From contig NZ_CP026171.1 of NCBI RefSeq assembly GCF_002902985.1, positions 1 through 64,000 of the forward strand: DNA of 64,000 bases, written 5' to 3'. The notes beneath the pieces are model-generated. The model was not told where the DNA came from. It saw only the letters and a list, made by a program, of their open reading frames with translations, and searched no databases. Made by a program: the position numbers and the translations under genes. Each line of letters begins with the position of its first letter. Position 1 is the stretch's first letter. This stretch comes from Leclercia sp. LSNIH1. GTDB lineage: Bacteria > Pseudomonadota > Gammaproteobacteria > Enterobacterales > Enterobacteriaceae. Positions 17,830 to 27,717 of the stretch are shown here, piece after piece.

Positions 17830-18675
17830 TTAACGAAGGACAGCCAGGATCTCTTTTTCCTTTTTTCGCGATTTTGATTGACTGCCGACAGAACGGTAAG
17901 CATTGAGAGTATGAATTTCAAAACCGCGTTCTTCATAGAGCTCCAGCGTAAAGGGAGTCAAGCTGTTGGATATGGCCACTGAAGCCCCTTTACGATGAGC
18001 TGCCACCAGCATATCCGCCAGTTTAACATGTGCGCTCTTATTGAACGGTATGCCGTCATAACTGACAAAGCTGGTTTTGCTGATTTTATCATAAGGCGGA
18101 TCGCAATAAATTTGGTCACAACCACCAGCACTCTCCAACGTCAGACCAAAATCTGCGGTTGTCAGCTCAACGCCAGAAAGTCTGAATGAGAGATAATCGA
18201 CTTTCTGGGGGTCCAGAGTTAACTTGGATCGATTCCCCCACGGAACTGAGTACTTACGTTTCAGATTGTAACGACACAGGCCGTTATATCCGAGTCGGTT
18301 CATTGCGTAGAAAAGGACTGCTCGTTGCAGCGGGGCATCATCCAAACTGGTGCTGTTAAACGTGTTCCTCAGCTTTAAGTAATCCTCTTTATCAAATTCC
18401 CTTTCCGCCAGAAGATTCACTTCTCTGATGAATGCCGATTTATTCCGCTGGATGTTGCGGTACAGATTGATTAGATCCGGATTACTGTCTGCCAAGAGTG
18501 CATCGGTGGCAAACATGTTAAGGAACACAGCGCCCCCGCCGATAAATGGTTCGACCCACCGACGGCTCTGATCATGTGGGAAATGCTGACTGATGAATGG
18601 CATCAGTTTGGTTTTACCCCCCGCCCATTTGATGATTGGTGTATGTTTTCGCAACGCGTATTCTCCTTTAAGCAT
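17830..18675 (-). CDS. dam: Dam-type adenine-N6 DNA methyltransferase
   Basis: 281 residues, close to E. coli Dam (278). The AdoMet-binding motif WAGGKTKL is at residues 17-24, the FIGGGAVF motif follows at about 45, and the catalytic DPPYD lies near residue 191. The expected target is GATC. The gene is the only leftward one in this part of the plasmid. A plasmid-encoded Dam could methylate the GATC cluster at 14300-14424 in the likely origin; that link is inference. Confidence 0.88.
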   Translation of the reverse strand: MLKGEYALRKHTPIIKWAGGKTKLMPFISQHFPHDQSRRWVEPFIGGGAVFLNMFATDALLADSNPDLINLYRNIQRNKSAFIREVNLLAEREFDKEDYLKLRNTFNSTSLDDAPLQRAVLFYAMNRLGYNGLCRYNLKRKYSVPWGNRSKLTLDPQKVDYLSFRLSGVELTTADFGLTLESAGGCDQIYCDPPYDKISKTSFVSYDGIPFNKSAHVKLADMLVAAHRKGASVAISNSLTPFTLELYEERGFEIHTLNAYRSVGSQSKSRKKEKEILAVLR

Positions 18676-19014
18676 TATCGGTATGTCACCCTTATGGTAC
18701 CGAAAGCCGGATTACAACCAACAAGGTTTAAGCAGGGAAAATCGCGGGTGTTGTGAAAGAAATTTTCATTCCGACACATTTTTTTATTTTTTTTCACTTT
18801 TTGGCAAAAAAGTTAACTACCTTCTTAGCTCGCATAAACATTTGTTTTTAATTGTTTATTTAATCTTTTAGGTCTGAGCATCAGAACGTTTTGCTTCGCG
18901 AAATTCGGAATAAACCCCAAAAGTACCTTTTTAACGAAAAAGTGAGATTTTTTTTTCCGGTAGTATTCACGCACAGATGAAAGGTATGGCAAAAAAGAAT
19001 ACAACGGAGTATCT
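18676..19014. other. Divergent promoter region, dam / ParB-like 2
   Basis: 339 bases between divergent genes contain no ORF of note. The middle is AT-rich with T-runs. An AAAAGTACCTTTTT motif lies at 18919-18932, about 85 bases before the ParB-like start, and resembles the palindromes in the iteron spacers. Promoters for both genes should lie here. Confidence 0.5.
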
Positions 19015-20169
19015 ATGAGTGATCTGATGACTGATTCCCAGCAAACTAACTCACGGGTCTTTAAATCACCCCTCGTGTCATTTTCAACAGTGACAGGTTC
19101 CGGCCGATTCGTCAGTGGCATGAAGCAGTTCCGCGACGCGAACCCTGACCTTTGTAATGAAGTCACTGAACAAAAAGCTTGGGCTATCAACCCTTCAGTG
19201 GTTCAAATCTCGCCAGGCTTCAACTCCCGTGAGATGGGGATGGGGGAGGCATATTACCAGCTGCCGGAAGTCGTAGATCATCTCAATAACATCAAGTGTG
19301 CATTCATCCGGGGTGATTACGTTGACCCTATACGCGTTCTGATCAAAGACGGTATTCCGTACGTTTGCCAGGGCCATTGCCGTTTAAAAGCGGCTTTAAT
19401 GGCTCAGGCAGAAGGACATACTGACCTCACCATTCTTTGCATCGAGATGAAAGCCGATGAGATCAGCTGCGAACTGACGACAATTGACGGGAACCGTGGT
19501 CTGGCTCTTTCTCCAGTGGCACTGGGTGAATCCTACAGACGTCTTCAGGCGCTGGGCGGATGGTCGCTTGATCGTATTGCCGAACGTGAGGGCAAGAGTA
19601 GTACAACCATTGCTGCTCTCATTCGTCTGACCGGATGCTCTGTCTACATCAAAAAATTAATCCATGCCGATGCTATTTCCTATGTTGCAGTCCTATCCCT
19701 TATTGATGAGTTCGGTGAAACGGAAGCCATCTCTCGTATCGAAAAAATGATCGCCGAGCTTGAGAAAGCTGATTCAAGCGGTATCAAGATTAAGAAGACG
19801 CCACGTGGCAGTATTCGTGTTGTCCCTTCCGATTTTAAACCGGCACGTGTTCCACCTGTTCTCGCCACAAAAGCCGTAGAAGGGGTCAAACTCATCACTA
19901 CGAGTTTGTTGCAGAAACTCGGTGATATCCAACTTCCCGAAGTGACCGACTCCAGCGAAGATGAAGAAATTTCCTTTACGTTGAACCGAAGCATGCTGGA
20001 GATGCTCAAGAACCTGCAAAGTGAGATCACTGAAGCAGAAAACAAGCAGCTTCGCCGGGTCGAAAATCGGCAAGCTCGATTGAAAGGGGAGAAAGTGACT
20101 TACAAATCCGCGAAAAACACAAATACTGGCGGAGAACCACAATCTGAAGCACCACCAGCACAGGCTTGA
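19015..20169 (+). CDS. ParB/Spo0J-like DNA-binding protein 2
   Basis: 384 residues and a diverged paralogue of the 14720 protein. Shared features in order: a GFNSRE segment, the box VCQGHCRLKAALMAQAEG, DGNRGLALSPVALGESYRRL, and an HTH around RIAEREGKSSTTIAALIRL. It adds a ~60-residue N-terminal extension and a charged C-terminal tail. Like the first copy it has no ParA neighbour. Whether one acts in partition and the other in regulation cannot be told from sequence. Start at 19015 follows GGAG at about -10. Confidence 0.8.
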   Translation: MSDLMTDSQQTNSRVFKSPLVSFSTVTGSGRFVSGMKQFRDANPDLCNEVTEQKAWAINPSVVQISPGFNSREMGMGEAYYQLPEVVDHLNNIKCAFIRGDYVDPIRVLIKDGIPYVCQGHCRLKAALMAQAEGHTDLTILCIEMKADEISCELTTIDGNRGLALSPVALGESYRRLQALGGWSLDRIAEREGKSSTTIAALIRLTGCSVYIKKLIHADAISYVAVLSLIDEFGETEAISRIEKMIAELEKADSSGIKIKKTPRGSIRVVPSDFKPARVPPVLATKAVEGVKLITTSLLQKLGDIQLPEVTDSSEDEEISFTLNRSMLEMLKNLQSEITEAENKQLRRVENRQARLKGEKVTYKSAKNTNTGGEPQSEAPPAQA

Positions 20170-20248
20170 ATTAAGCATTTCAACTTATGAGTAGCACATA
20201 ATTAGAAGTACGATATTCAAGAACGAGCCACCCAGGCTCTCGCCCATT

Positions 20249-20275
20249 GCCCCTACTAAGTAGGGGCTTTTTTTT
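20249..20275 (+). terminator. Rho-independent terminator
   Basis: An 8-bp GC-rich stem GCCCCTAC/GTAGGGGC with a 3-base loop (TAA) is followed by eight Ts (20268-20275). It ends the ParB-like 2 transcript about 80 bases downstream of the stop. Confidence 0.9.
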
Positions 20276-20434
20276 GTCCTGTCTCCGGCACGCTTTCTCT
20301 TCATTAAAACGACATCTGTCTGTCCTACCTCCCGCAGCGCAACTTTCGAGATTTTTATGTCGCCCAACCTATTAGCTTTTTGAACGAGGTTGATATCCTG
20401 GTAATAGATAATTCCTACATAAAGGACTGATACT

Positions 20435-22111
20435 ATGTCTGCTGTTGAATCTAATTTCCCCCAAATTGGCGCCCCAGGGAACTCTCTGGTCGCTTGTATG
20501 CCCCTAACTGGCCTCAGTGTTAACGAGGATAACTTTCTGCCCGAAATGCGGGAAGAGCTTGGCATCATTGCCAGCCAGGTCGAATCCTATAACGAAGAGC
20601 TTAGTTTACTGAGGTCCATGTCCACTCAGTTTATGAAATACGGAAATCAGAAGCTCTATTCCTACCTCTCGGGCTATAACCATCTCATTTCAGAAACAGA
20701 TGCCCTGTACGCAGAAAATGCACTTCGTTCTGAGTACTGGAAGCGGGTAATGGCCCTTACCGATGTGCTGTCCGTGATGTCTGACGAAAAAAAGAACGAA
20801 TGGGACAAGCAATTTACTGCTGACCGGTATCACCGGCCTCCGCAAGAGATCCCTGAGTTTACACTCGACGCAGTAGTTGCCACGGTTGTCACATTGCTCA
20901 ATGACCGGCATCAGTTCATTAAAGAGCGCGTCTATGCCGTTTTTCAATCATTAAGCCGTCACCACAAAACCAATAAAGCTTTTGGTTTCTCAACCCGCAT
21001 GATCACCGTCGGTGTCTGTGAAGGGGTGAAAGACAAGTGGGTAAAACTTAAAGTTGAATTCAAAGAATCAGGACTCATGCCACTGTCGGAACTGCGGGTG
21101 ATCTGTTCTTATTTCCGGGGAGAAACAGTTAAACCGGTCTATGACACGAAAAAAATGGTTGAGAATATGGTTGGTCATGCTGGGTTCAGAAATTGGATCA
21201 GCCTGGATGGCAACAGTATTCGTTTTCGGGTTTACAAGAATGGTTCGATGCACATTGATGTACATCCTGATATTGCAGAACGGCTTAACAACATTCTTGC
21301 TGCCATTGTCCCTCTGGCGCTGCCTACTGAACGCTTAGCCCATTACAAAGCCACGTTGCAGGAGTTCCCGGCACTGAAACGCTGCATCGATTTTCATTCA
21401 CGGATGCAGCTCGCAGAGCTGGAATTCACTCGGAATGAAAAGGAATGGTCCAGCTGGACATCGCTCGGTTATGCCGGTGAGTTCGCTGATAAAACGCGGC
21501 AGGTGAACGCGGAGGTTCTGCGGTTCCTCGGTGCCCGGATTACTAGCTACCATGTGACATTTGATTATGACCCGACCGAAGTGATGCGCTTCATCGGTCA
21601 TATGGGTGCCATGCCCGATATTGTATCCCACCAGTTTTACCCTTCATCGCTGCGACTCAGTGAATACGTCGCATCCATTATTGCGACCGGGGAGGGGGAG
21701 CGACTGCTAGAGCCAAGCATCGGGCACGGGGATTTGCTGCAATGTTTTCCTAAGAGCGTCAACGTTACCGGCATCGAACTGGATACACTAAATTGTCTGG
21801 TCTCCCGAGCTAAAGGTTACGATACAACGGAGGCCGATTTTCTGGCATGGTCAGCAGCGAACCCAAATCAGAAATTCGACTGCGTGGTGATGAACCCACC
21901 TTTTGCTGACAACCGGGCTAAACTCCATCTACTGGCCGCTGCGTCTCATCTCGTTTCCGGCGGGCGTTTAGCGGCCGTCCTGCCGCTATCCCTTCAGGGG
22001 ATCGATAACCTGCTGGGCGAGGGATACCGTGCTGAATGGATGGACACCTTCGATAACGAGTTTGACAACACTGCCGTCTCCGTCCGTGTTCTGTATGTAG
22101 AATGCCTTTAA
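20435..22111 (+). CDS. DUF4942-type protein with C-terminal DNA methyltransferase domain
   Basis: 558 residues. The N-terminal ~400 residues are a helical domain that resembles DUF4942. The C-terminal ~160 residues are a class I AdoMet methyltransferase: LLEPSIGHGDLLQ (motif I), VTGIELD (motif II) and the catalytic NPPF near residue 486, diagnostic of amino-methyltransferases (N6-adenine or N4-cytosine). No restriction enzyme is adjacent, so it acts as an orphan methylase or in plasmid anti-restriction. ATG 20435 has AAAGGA upstream. It is followed closely by a small acidic gene. Confidence 0.82.
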   Translation: MSAVESNFPQIGAPGNSLVACMPLTGLSVNEDNFLPEMREELGIIASQVESYNEELSLLRSMSTQFMKYGNQKLYSYLSGYNHLISETDALYAENALRSEYWKRVMALTDVLSVMSDEKKNEWDKQFTADRYHRPPQEIPEFTLDAVVATVVTLLNDRHQFIKERVYAVFQSLSRHHKTNKAFGFSTRMITVGVCEGVKDKWVKLKVEFKESGLMPLSELRVICSYFRGETVKPVYDTKKMVENMVGHAGFRNWISLDGNSIRFRVYKNGSMHIDVHPDIAERLNNILAAIVPLALPTERLAHYKATLQEFPALKRCIDFHSRMQLAELEFTRNEKEWSSWTSLGYAGEFADKTRQVNAEVLRFLGARITSYHVTFDYDPTEVMRFIGHMGAMPDIVSHQFYPSSLRLSEYVASIIATGEGERLLEPSIGHGDLLQCFPKSVNVTGIELDTLNCLVSRAKGYDTTEADFLAWSAANPNQKFDCVVMNPPFADNRAKLHLLAAASHLVSGGRLAAVLPLSLQGIDNLLGEGYRAEWMDTFDNEFDNTAVSVRVLYVECL

Positions 22112-22125
22112 CTGAAGGAAAGACC

Positions 22126-22302
22126 ATGTCTGAAATCTCACCTGGCCTGCCAGAGGACCAAAATGATGTTGAATTTATGATGGATGATTTCCAGCAGAGC
22201 CTGGGGAAAAGTAAACCGGTACATGAAGTGCAATTTCTGGGAGAGTCACCGCAAAGTGAAGACTCCGCCAACGCTGCCGATTCGCCCTGGTTTGAAAACT
22301 AA
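22126..22302 (+). CDS. Small acidic hypothetical protein, 58 aa
   Basis: Starts 14 bases after the methyltransferase stop, with GGAAAG as ribosome-binding site. The product is rich in Asp, Glu and Ser with no motif recognised. It could be a companion of the methyltransferase or a small DNA-mimic-like protein, but nothing in the sequence decides this. Confidence 0.55.
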   Translation: MSEISPGLPEDQNDVEFMMDDFQQSLGKSKPVHEVQFLGESPQSEDSANAADSPWFEN

Positions 22303-22338
22303 CCTGTTAAAGGAGTTGGTACAGATTGCTCCCTTTAT

Positions 22339-22366
22339 GGGCTCCCTACAAGATAGCGGGGAGCCC
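22339..22366 (+). terminator. GC-rich hairpin after the methyltransferase unit
   Basis: An 8-bp perfect stem GGGCTCCC/GGGAGCCC encloses a 12-base loop. It follows the small acidic gene by about 36 bases. The downstream T-run is poor, so termination may be inefficient. Confidence 0.5.
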
Positions 22367-22547
22367 GAGCAGTGGTTATTACTCAGGATGAGATAAACTG
22401 TGATTAATAGTGCATGTTAAGCACTTCGCATTCCTGCTTTTATTGGCGAACATTTCACTCTTTTTTTCTTGTTTTTTATATCCCCTTCCCAGAAAAGTTA
22501 GCCTTGCTCACTTGGTATTATTGATACCTGACTGGGGGAGGATAATC

Positions 22548-24935
22548 ATGAAATGCAGGGCGATACTTTTAGCACCACTCATAGCTTTTTCGTTTACGGC
22601 ACAAGCTGAGATTGCAGAGTTAAGATTCAATGACACTCAGAATCAACCAAAGATTGTTGTTCCATCTGTGCAGTGGATTAATCCAGCAACCTCATTCGAG
22701 GCTGATGTAATCTCCGGCTTAGACCGGTACGTCCAGTTGTCGTTACTTAATGTCAACGGTGCAAGCTTGTGGAGCACGAAAAGTAGCAAAGTTACGGTTG
22801 ATGACCGTATGACCTCCAGTAGCGGGTATGACTATTATGGAAAAAGGTTAAGTGTCCCTGCGTTTGGTGAAGATAATTACACCCTGAGGGAAGTGATCAC
22901 AGATCTCCAAAATAATGAAATTTCTCGCCGGGACTACGTTATATCTATCGACCGCACTCCCCCTAAAACTAGCACAATTGGATATACGCGAAATGGATGG
23001 CAATATGGTAGCGAAGCCATCTTTACCAGCGTTCCTTCAGGTATGCAGTATGCCTCTGTTCAGGCTCTCGTCTTTTCAGGCCTTTCAGACAGTCGCTCTG
23101 GTCTCGACCGGGCTGAGTACTTTCTTGTCGATTCGAACGGCGTTGAACGAAAGAGAGGGGCTGTAATTAACCTGGTCGATAATTCAGTAACCGTCCAAAA
23201 TACTACTGCGAGCGATCCAGCCCTGGCGCCAGCTTCTCAGTCTGAATACCGTATGGGCCTTTATGTTTATGACAAGGCAGGAAATAAAGCATCAGTAAGC
23301 AGACAAAGTGTGATTGATCGGGTCAACCCTCCTTCTGTTCTACAGGTGCTTAATACCAGGACAAATACCTGGGAAAACTACTCAGCTGGGATAACTGTTT
23401 ACAGTAATCCAATATCATTGCGGGTACTCAGGAATAAAAGTAACTTTACTGCTGCTAATAAAACAAGCTTTGGGTGGGCAGATGCCAATTATCAAAGTTC
23501 TGACAGCACATATAATATTTATTCGTTCAATTTTGTTTTCCCCAGTACCGGTGATATTTATCACGAATTCCAGACACTTGCGGGAGGCGTTCGTCGGTAC
23601 CATCACTCTGAGTTATCTTTCACTCCTTCCCCAACCATGGAACTTGCACCAAAGGTCACAAGCAAAGAAATTTTTCGTAGTGATACCGGTAAATGGAGCA
23701 GTGCTACTGGGAATGTAAGAACTGCCAAATTTACCCAAATACGCGTGACTACCGAACCTCGTAACTATGTACAACGGGTTGCAGCTAATTCGAACCGTAA
23801 CTGGTACTGCCTTATCCCGGTAGGAAGCACTGGTTGTACCATGAACGTGGATTATACCTTTACTTCCGATAAGGGGATGCAATACATCCATCTGGTCTCA
23901 GGTAAAGACGGTACTGCTATTTATGATAATCTGGCTGGGGCATTCGTAGTGATTTGGGATAACAACCCACCGGTTATTAACGCCGTAAAAATTAACCGTA
24001 TGGATAAAAATGTAACCATGACGGTTACTGATGATGACCGGATAAATGGATGGCAAATAGGAGCATGGGATACCCGAGAATTTGGCGTGGTGCTTAAAAC
24101 CGAAACGGGGAATGTGATTGACCTACCCGCCAGGACATGGACAGAGAGTGATTTTAAAACAAAAAACGCGGTCATTTCCTATGCTGATCTGCCGGACGGC
24201 AAATATACCGTTCTGTCCGCCTATGCAAGAGATCTTGTGGGCAACACGGCAAACTACGTGATAAATGATTTGCTTACCATTGACTCCACTGCCCCTCTAA
24301 TTTCCTACCGGTATCTGAATGATGATCCTGAAGGCAAACTGGTTAAGGGACTAGAAAACCTCAGAATTAGTGTAGCTGACCCTTCAGGTGACGCCTCGCT
24401 TGAATCACTGGTGTTGAGCGGTGGACCAAACAGTGAACAGGTGACATTAGCTTATTCCAGTCAGGGCTCAGGAGTTTATACGCCAGAGTACCCGCGTATC
24501 TTTCCCGTAATAGCAAAAGAGGATGGCATTTATACAATTGAAGCTCACGCAGTCGATGCCTCTGGAAACCGGTCCTCGAAAAAGCTCAATTTCCTCTATC
24601 AACCAGCAAACATGATCACTCTGGACAGGCTACGTACCCTTGCTACTGCGGCTGCACTAAAGACCACGGATAACCAGCCACTGGCTTTTATCCGGACAAG
24701 CGTACTTCGCCGAAAGGATGGTTCTGTCATTACTGGGCAGTTAAACGGTACGCTGTCCGTGCGGAAAGATGCTGACTTCCCGGTAAGTGTAGCTGGCGTA
24801 ACCGTTGCGCCAGGAGAGACAAAGGCAATCATTTTTGATATGGGGCAGGGTGAAGAACGTATTTATTCTGTCACACCAGGAAAGAGTGGCGTTTCTGGTA
24901 CATCTGAGTTTGCCGTGGAATTCCCGCAGTTCTGA
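22548..24935 (+). CDS. Secreted beta-rich protein with Ig-like segments, copy 1 (DUF4165-like)
   Basis: 795 residues from ATG 22548, which has GGGGGAGG upstream. A Sec signal peptide ends ...FTAQA. The mature protein is beta-rich and contains repeated 'YDKAGN', 'ARDLVGN' and 'AVDASGN' segments typical of bacterial Ig-like domains. The C-terminus (TAAALKTTDNQPLAF... through SGVSGTSEF) is closely matched by the next gene. I recall DUF4165 proteins of this size on large enterobacterial plasmids, but cannot verify this. There is no LPXTG, membrane anchor or autotransporter barrel, so it is probably periplasmic or released. Role unknown; surface or mating-related functions are guesses. Confidence 0.72.
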   Translation: MKCRAILLAPLIAFSFTAQAEIAELRFNDTQNQPKIVVPSVQWINPATSFEADVISGLDRYVQLSLLNVNGASLWSTKSSKVTVDDRMTSSSGYDYYGKRLSVPAFGEDNYTLREVITDLQNNEISRRDYVISIDRTPPKTSTIGYTRNGWQYGSEAIFTSVPSGMQYASVQALVFSGLSDSRSGLDRAEYFLVDSNGVERKRGAVINLVDNSVTVQNTTASDPALAPASQSEYRMGLYVYDKAGNKASVSRQSVIDRVNPPSVLQVLNTRTNTWENYSAGITVYSNPISLRVLRNKSNFTAANKTSFGWADANYQSSDSTYNIYSFNFVFPSTGDIYHEFQTLAGGVRRYHHSELSFTPSPTMELAPKVTSKEIFRSDTGKWSSATGNVRTAKFTQIRVTTEPRNYVQRVAANSNRNWYCLIPVGSTGCTMNVDYTFTSDKGMQYIHLVSGKDGTAIYDNLAGAFVVIWDNNPPVINAVKINRMDKNVTMTVTDDDRINGWQIGAWDTREFGVVLKTETGNVIDLPARTWTESDFKTKNAVISYADLPDGKYTVLSAYARDLVGNTANYVINDLLTIDSTAPLISYRYLNDDPEGKLVKGLENLRISVADPSGDASLESLVLSGGPNSEQVTLAYSSQGSGVYTPEYPRIFPVIAKEDGIYTIEAHAVDASGNRSSKKLNFLYQPANMITLDRLRTLATAAALKTTDNQPLAFIRTSVLRRKDGSVITGQLNGTLSVRKDADFPVSVAGVTVAPGETKAIIFDMGQGEERIYSVTPGKSGVSGTSEFAVEFPQF

Positions 24936-25250
24936 ATAATTTTGGGGTGTCGTTAAGTCGGCACCTTGCTGAAATATAGCCAAACCTCCACCCATATCTT
25001 TCAGTTCCCGCACTGTGGCATTTACATCAAAACATGAATTCTTGCTTACTTGTTCGTGTACGAAAAGTCACTTTTTCTCGTCCTGGTGAAGATCCATCTC
25101 AATAGTCAATCCGTTGCCAATTTTTACCTCGCCAAAGTTGTTATAACGGACATTTTCAAAAGTTTAAAGCTATGAAATACCTCTGATAACCAGCAAGGTC
25201 AGAAGAAATGATTTTGTAAAATAGGGACAAATACATCCCGGGAGCATCAC
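24936..25250. other. Spacer between secreted paralogues
   Basis: 315 bases without a gene. A GAAAAGTCACTTTTTC palindrome is at 25062-25077, similar to motifs elsewhere in the plasmid. The second paralogue probably has its own promoter here. Confidence 0.5.
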
Positions 25251-27707
25251 ATGCGTAAAATACTGACAGGCTGTATCATTGCCACGGCCATCTCTTCAAC
25301 TTATCCGGCGGCGGCTCAGATTTTCAGTTATTCCTATACCGACACCAATCAGCTGGCAATGACGCTTAAGCCTGCAACGCAGAGCTATCTCAATCCGGCT
25401 GGCGCCCTGACCCTAAACTTAATTTCCGGTCTAGACCGGTACGAACGTGTGACTGTAACCAGGGACAGTGATAAAAAGGTTATGTATTCGGGACTAACGG
25501 CCAAGATAAGTGTTGCAGACCGCATTGTTGCTGCCGACGGCACAGAGTATTACGGAAAGGACATGGGGTTACCTGCACTTGGTGAAGGGTCTTTCACGGT
25601 AATCAATGACACGCTAGATCTCCAGCAAGCCGTCGTAAGTTCCACAACGTATCGTTTCACCATCGATACTACAGCGCCGAAGTACACCAGCATATACCCA
25701 AGCCAGAACGCAGGCTATGACATGGTCCTGAGTGGACCACTTTGGGAGCTCGGTCGCGGAGGTTCTGGCCAGTTTTCCATCTTTGCTGACGGCGTTGATG
25801 ATGCGTATGGCATAGACAAGATCCGGTTGGTCATCAAGCGCAGCAATGGAACAGTCGTTTCCGATAATACACTCAGCTACGACACGGCGGCAAAACGTGC
25901 CTTTTACCCCTGGATAAAGGAAGCGGTCACTCAACCTGGCATGCCCACCAGCGATCTCAATGAAGAATTCACCTTCAATTTTATCATCACTGATAAGGCC
26001 GGAAACACGCTGAATATTCCTCCGCAGCGCTTTTTATTTGATGACCAGATAGGTGAATATACGCCCTTTGCGGTCCATGACTCACGAGTCAGTACGAGTG
26101 TGGTTCCAGGGATCTCTTCAGGGTACGTACCGTTTGTGCGGGGGCTCTCTGTACTCGAAAACCCGTACCGGATGGTCATTCGTATTCCCCGAACTAACTG
26201 GCAGCCATACCGTAACGGCGGCATCACCATTCTTAACAATTATGGCGGCTCTAAGGTTATTTCAGAAGACACGACCTATGTGTACGTAGAAGTGAAGCTC
26301 CCACAGGGTACTCTGGATGGAAACTACTATCGCCCTGTGAACAGGTACCAATGGGCCGGTGGCGGTCTGACTCAGTACGCCTCCTGGCTGAACTGGGACC
26401 CGGCGGCGGTAAAAAGTCCTGCGTGGGGGAGTCCTGCGATTGAGCGACAGAAGTCTGACGGCACTTGGTTCAATAGCGTCGACTGGAAAAATTTTCTGGC
26501 TTCAGATATGCCGGTGAACCTAACCAAGATCCGTTTCACTGTGCAAGCACGCCCCTACGAACAAGCAATTACCGGCAGTGCCACCTGCAAGATCCCTGCC
26601 GGGTCAACGTCGTGTACTGTCGACCTGACACAGGCGATTACAAACGGTACCACCGGCTATATACATACTGCCTATGAAGTGCGTTCGACAACCGAGTCCA
26701 CCTTCTTCATGCCGCTCTGGGAAAACATCGCCTGGCATACAAAGGGGCCCACAGTTACTGGCTACAACTACAATGATGCGACCAACATTCTTCAGGTATT
26801 CGTCAACGAGCCAGGAGACGGATGGTATTTCGATGCCGTTAAACTGAGCCGGGTGTGGTTGTCTGACAAATCCCGCAATAACGCGGATATCAACGTGACA
26901 GGAAAACAAACGGGGCGTAACACAGCAACCGGGAATTATACTTACGACTTCAACCTGAAACAGATCCCGGAGGGCAGCTATAACGTGCAGCTCAACGCCC
27001 AGGATTCTTTCAGCAACACGGGAAGCTTAGCCTACAAAACCGTGACGGTCGATAACTCGCCGCCGTCCATCAGTATCAACTACGAAAACAAACCTATCAC
27101 CAGCAACGTGACAGTGTTCGGCTTGGAAAACGTCCGAATTCAGCTCGCAGATACTCTGACCAAACCCTCGTTAACTCGCATGACGCTTCGAGGTGGACCG
27201 GTATCTGATGCTGTTGAGTTGTCCTGGGTAAATCTCGGAAATGATCTCTATACACCGAATTACCCGAAGATCTTCCCGTCACTTAATGACGGTGAAACCT
27301 ACACGTTGACCGTGTATGCCAAAGACGAGATGAACAACGTTAAAGAAAGCGCCGTCGAATTTAACTACCTGCCGAACAACCTGGTACGTCTGGAGAACCT
27401 TAAGACCATCTCCGTCAGTACCGCCCTGAAAACGTCCGACAACACGCCGCTGGCTGTACTGTATGCCAGCCAGCTGCGCAAGAAGGACGGTTCTATCGCA
27501 ACAGGGAAACAGGACGCGATACTGACGGTACGTAAGGATGCGGCCTTCGGCGTTACGGTGAATGGGGTTTCCGCAGCACCAGGGGAGAGCAAAAACGTTC
27601 AGCTGGATCTGGGTCTGGGTGACAGCCGCAGCTTCCCGATTTTCCCATCGATTTCCGGCGTCAGCGGAACGTCAGAATTTATGCTGAATATCGAGGAACT
27701 GAAGTAA
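25251..27707 (+). CDS. Secreted beta-rich protein with Ig-like segments, copy 2 (DUF4165-like)
   Basis: 818 residues with signal peptide ending ...YPAAA. It is a diverged tandem paralogue of the 22548 gene. Both have the early ISGLDRY segment, the 'DRI.A..G.EYYGKDM' region, the mid-protein Ig-like 'TDKAGN' and 'AKDEMNN' turns, and the same C-terminal block (STALKTSDNTPLAV ... SGVSGTSEF). One cysteine pair (ATCKIPAGSTSC) is shared in kind with copy 1 (WYCLIPVGSTGC). Base composition is GC-richer than copy 1, suggesting the pair did not arise by a recent duplication. Confidence 0.75.
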   Translation: MRKILTGCIIATAISSTYPAAAQIFSYSYTDTNQLAMTLKPATQSYLNPAGALTLNLISGLDRYERVTVTRDSDKKVMYSGLTAKISVADRIVAADGTEYYGKDMGLPALGEGSFTVINDTLDLQQAVVSSTTYRFTIDTTAPKYTSIYPSQNAGYDMVLSGPLWELGRGGSGQFSIFADGVDDAYGIDKIRLVIKRSNGTVVSDNTLSYDTAAKRAFYPWIKEAVTQPGMPTSDLNEEFTFNFIITDKAGNTLNIPPQRFLFDDQIGEYTPFAVHDSRVSTSVVPGISSGYVPFVRGLSVLENPYRMVIRIPRTNWQPYRNGGITILNNYGGSKVISEDTTYVYVEVKLPQGTLDGNYYRPVNRYQWAGGGLTQYASWLNWDPAAVKSPAWGSPAIERQKSDGTWFNSVDWKNFLASDMPVNLTKIRFTVQARPYEQAITGSATCKIPAGSTSCTVDLTQAITNGTTGYIHTAYEVRSTTESTFFMPLWENIAWHTKGPTVTGYNYNDATNILQVFVNEPGDGWYFDAVKLSRVWLSDKSRNNADINVTGKQTGRNTATGNYTYDFNLKQIPEGSYNVQLNAQDSFSNTGSLAYKTVTVDNSPPSISINYENKPITSNVTVFGLENVRIQLADTLTKPSLTRMTLRGGPVSDAVELSWVNLGNDLYTPNYPKIFPSLNDGETYTLTVYAKDEMNNVKESAVEFNYLPNNLVRLENLKTISVSTALKTSDNTPLAVLYASQLRKKDGSIATGKQDAILTVRKDAAFGVTVNGVSAAPGESKNVQLDLGLGDSRSFPIFPSISGVSGTSEFMLNIEELK

Positions 27708-27717
27708 AAGCGAGGCA

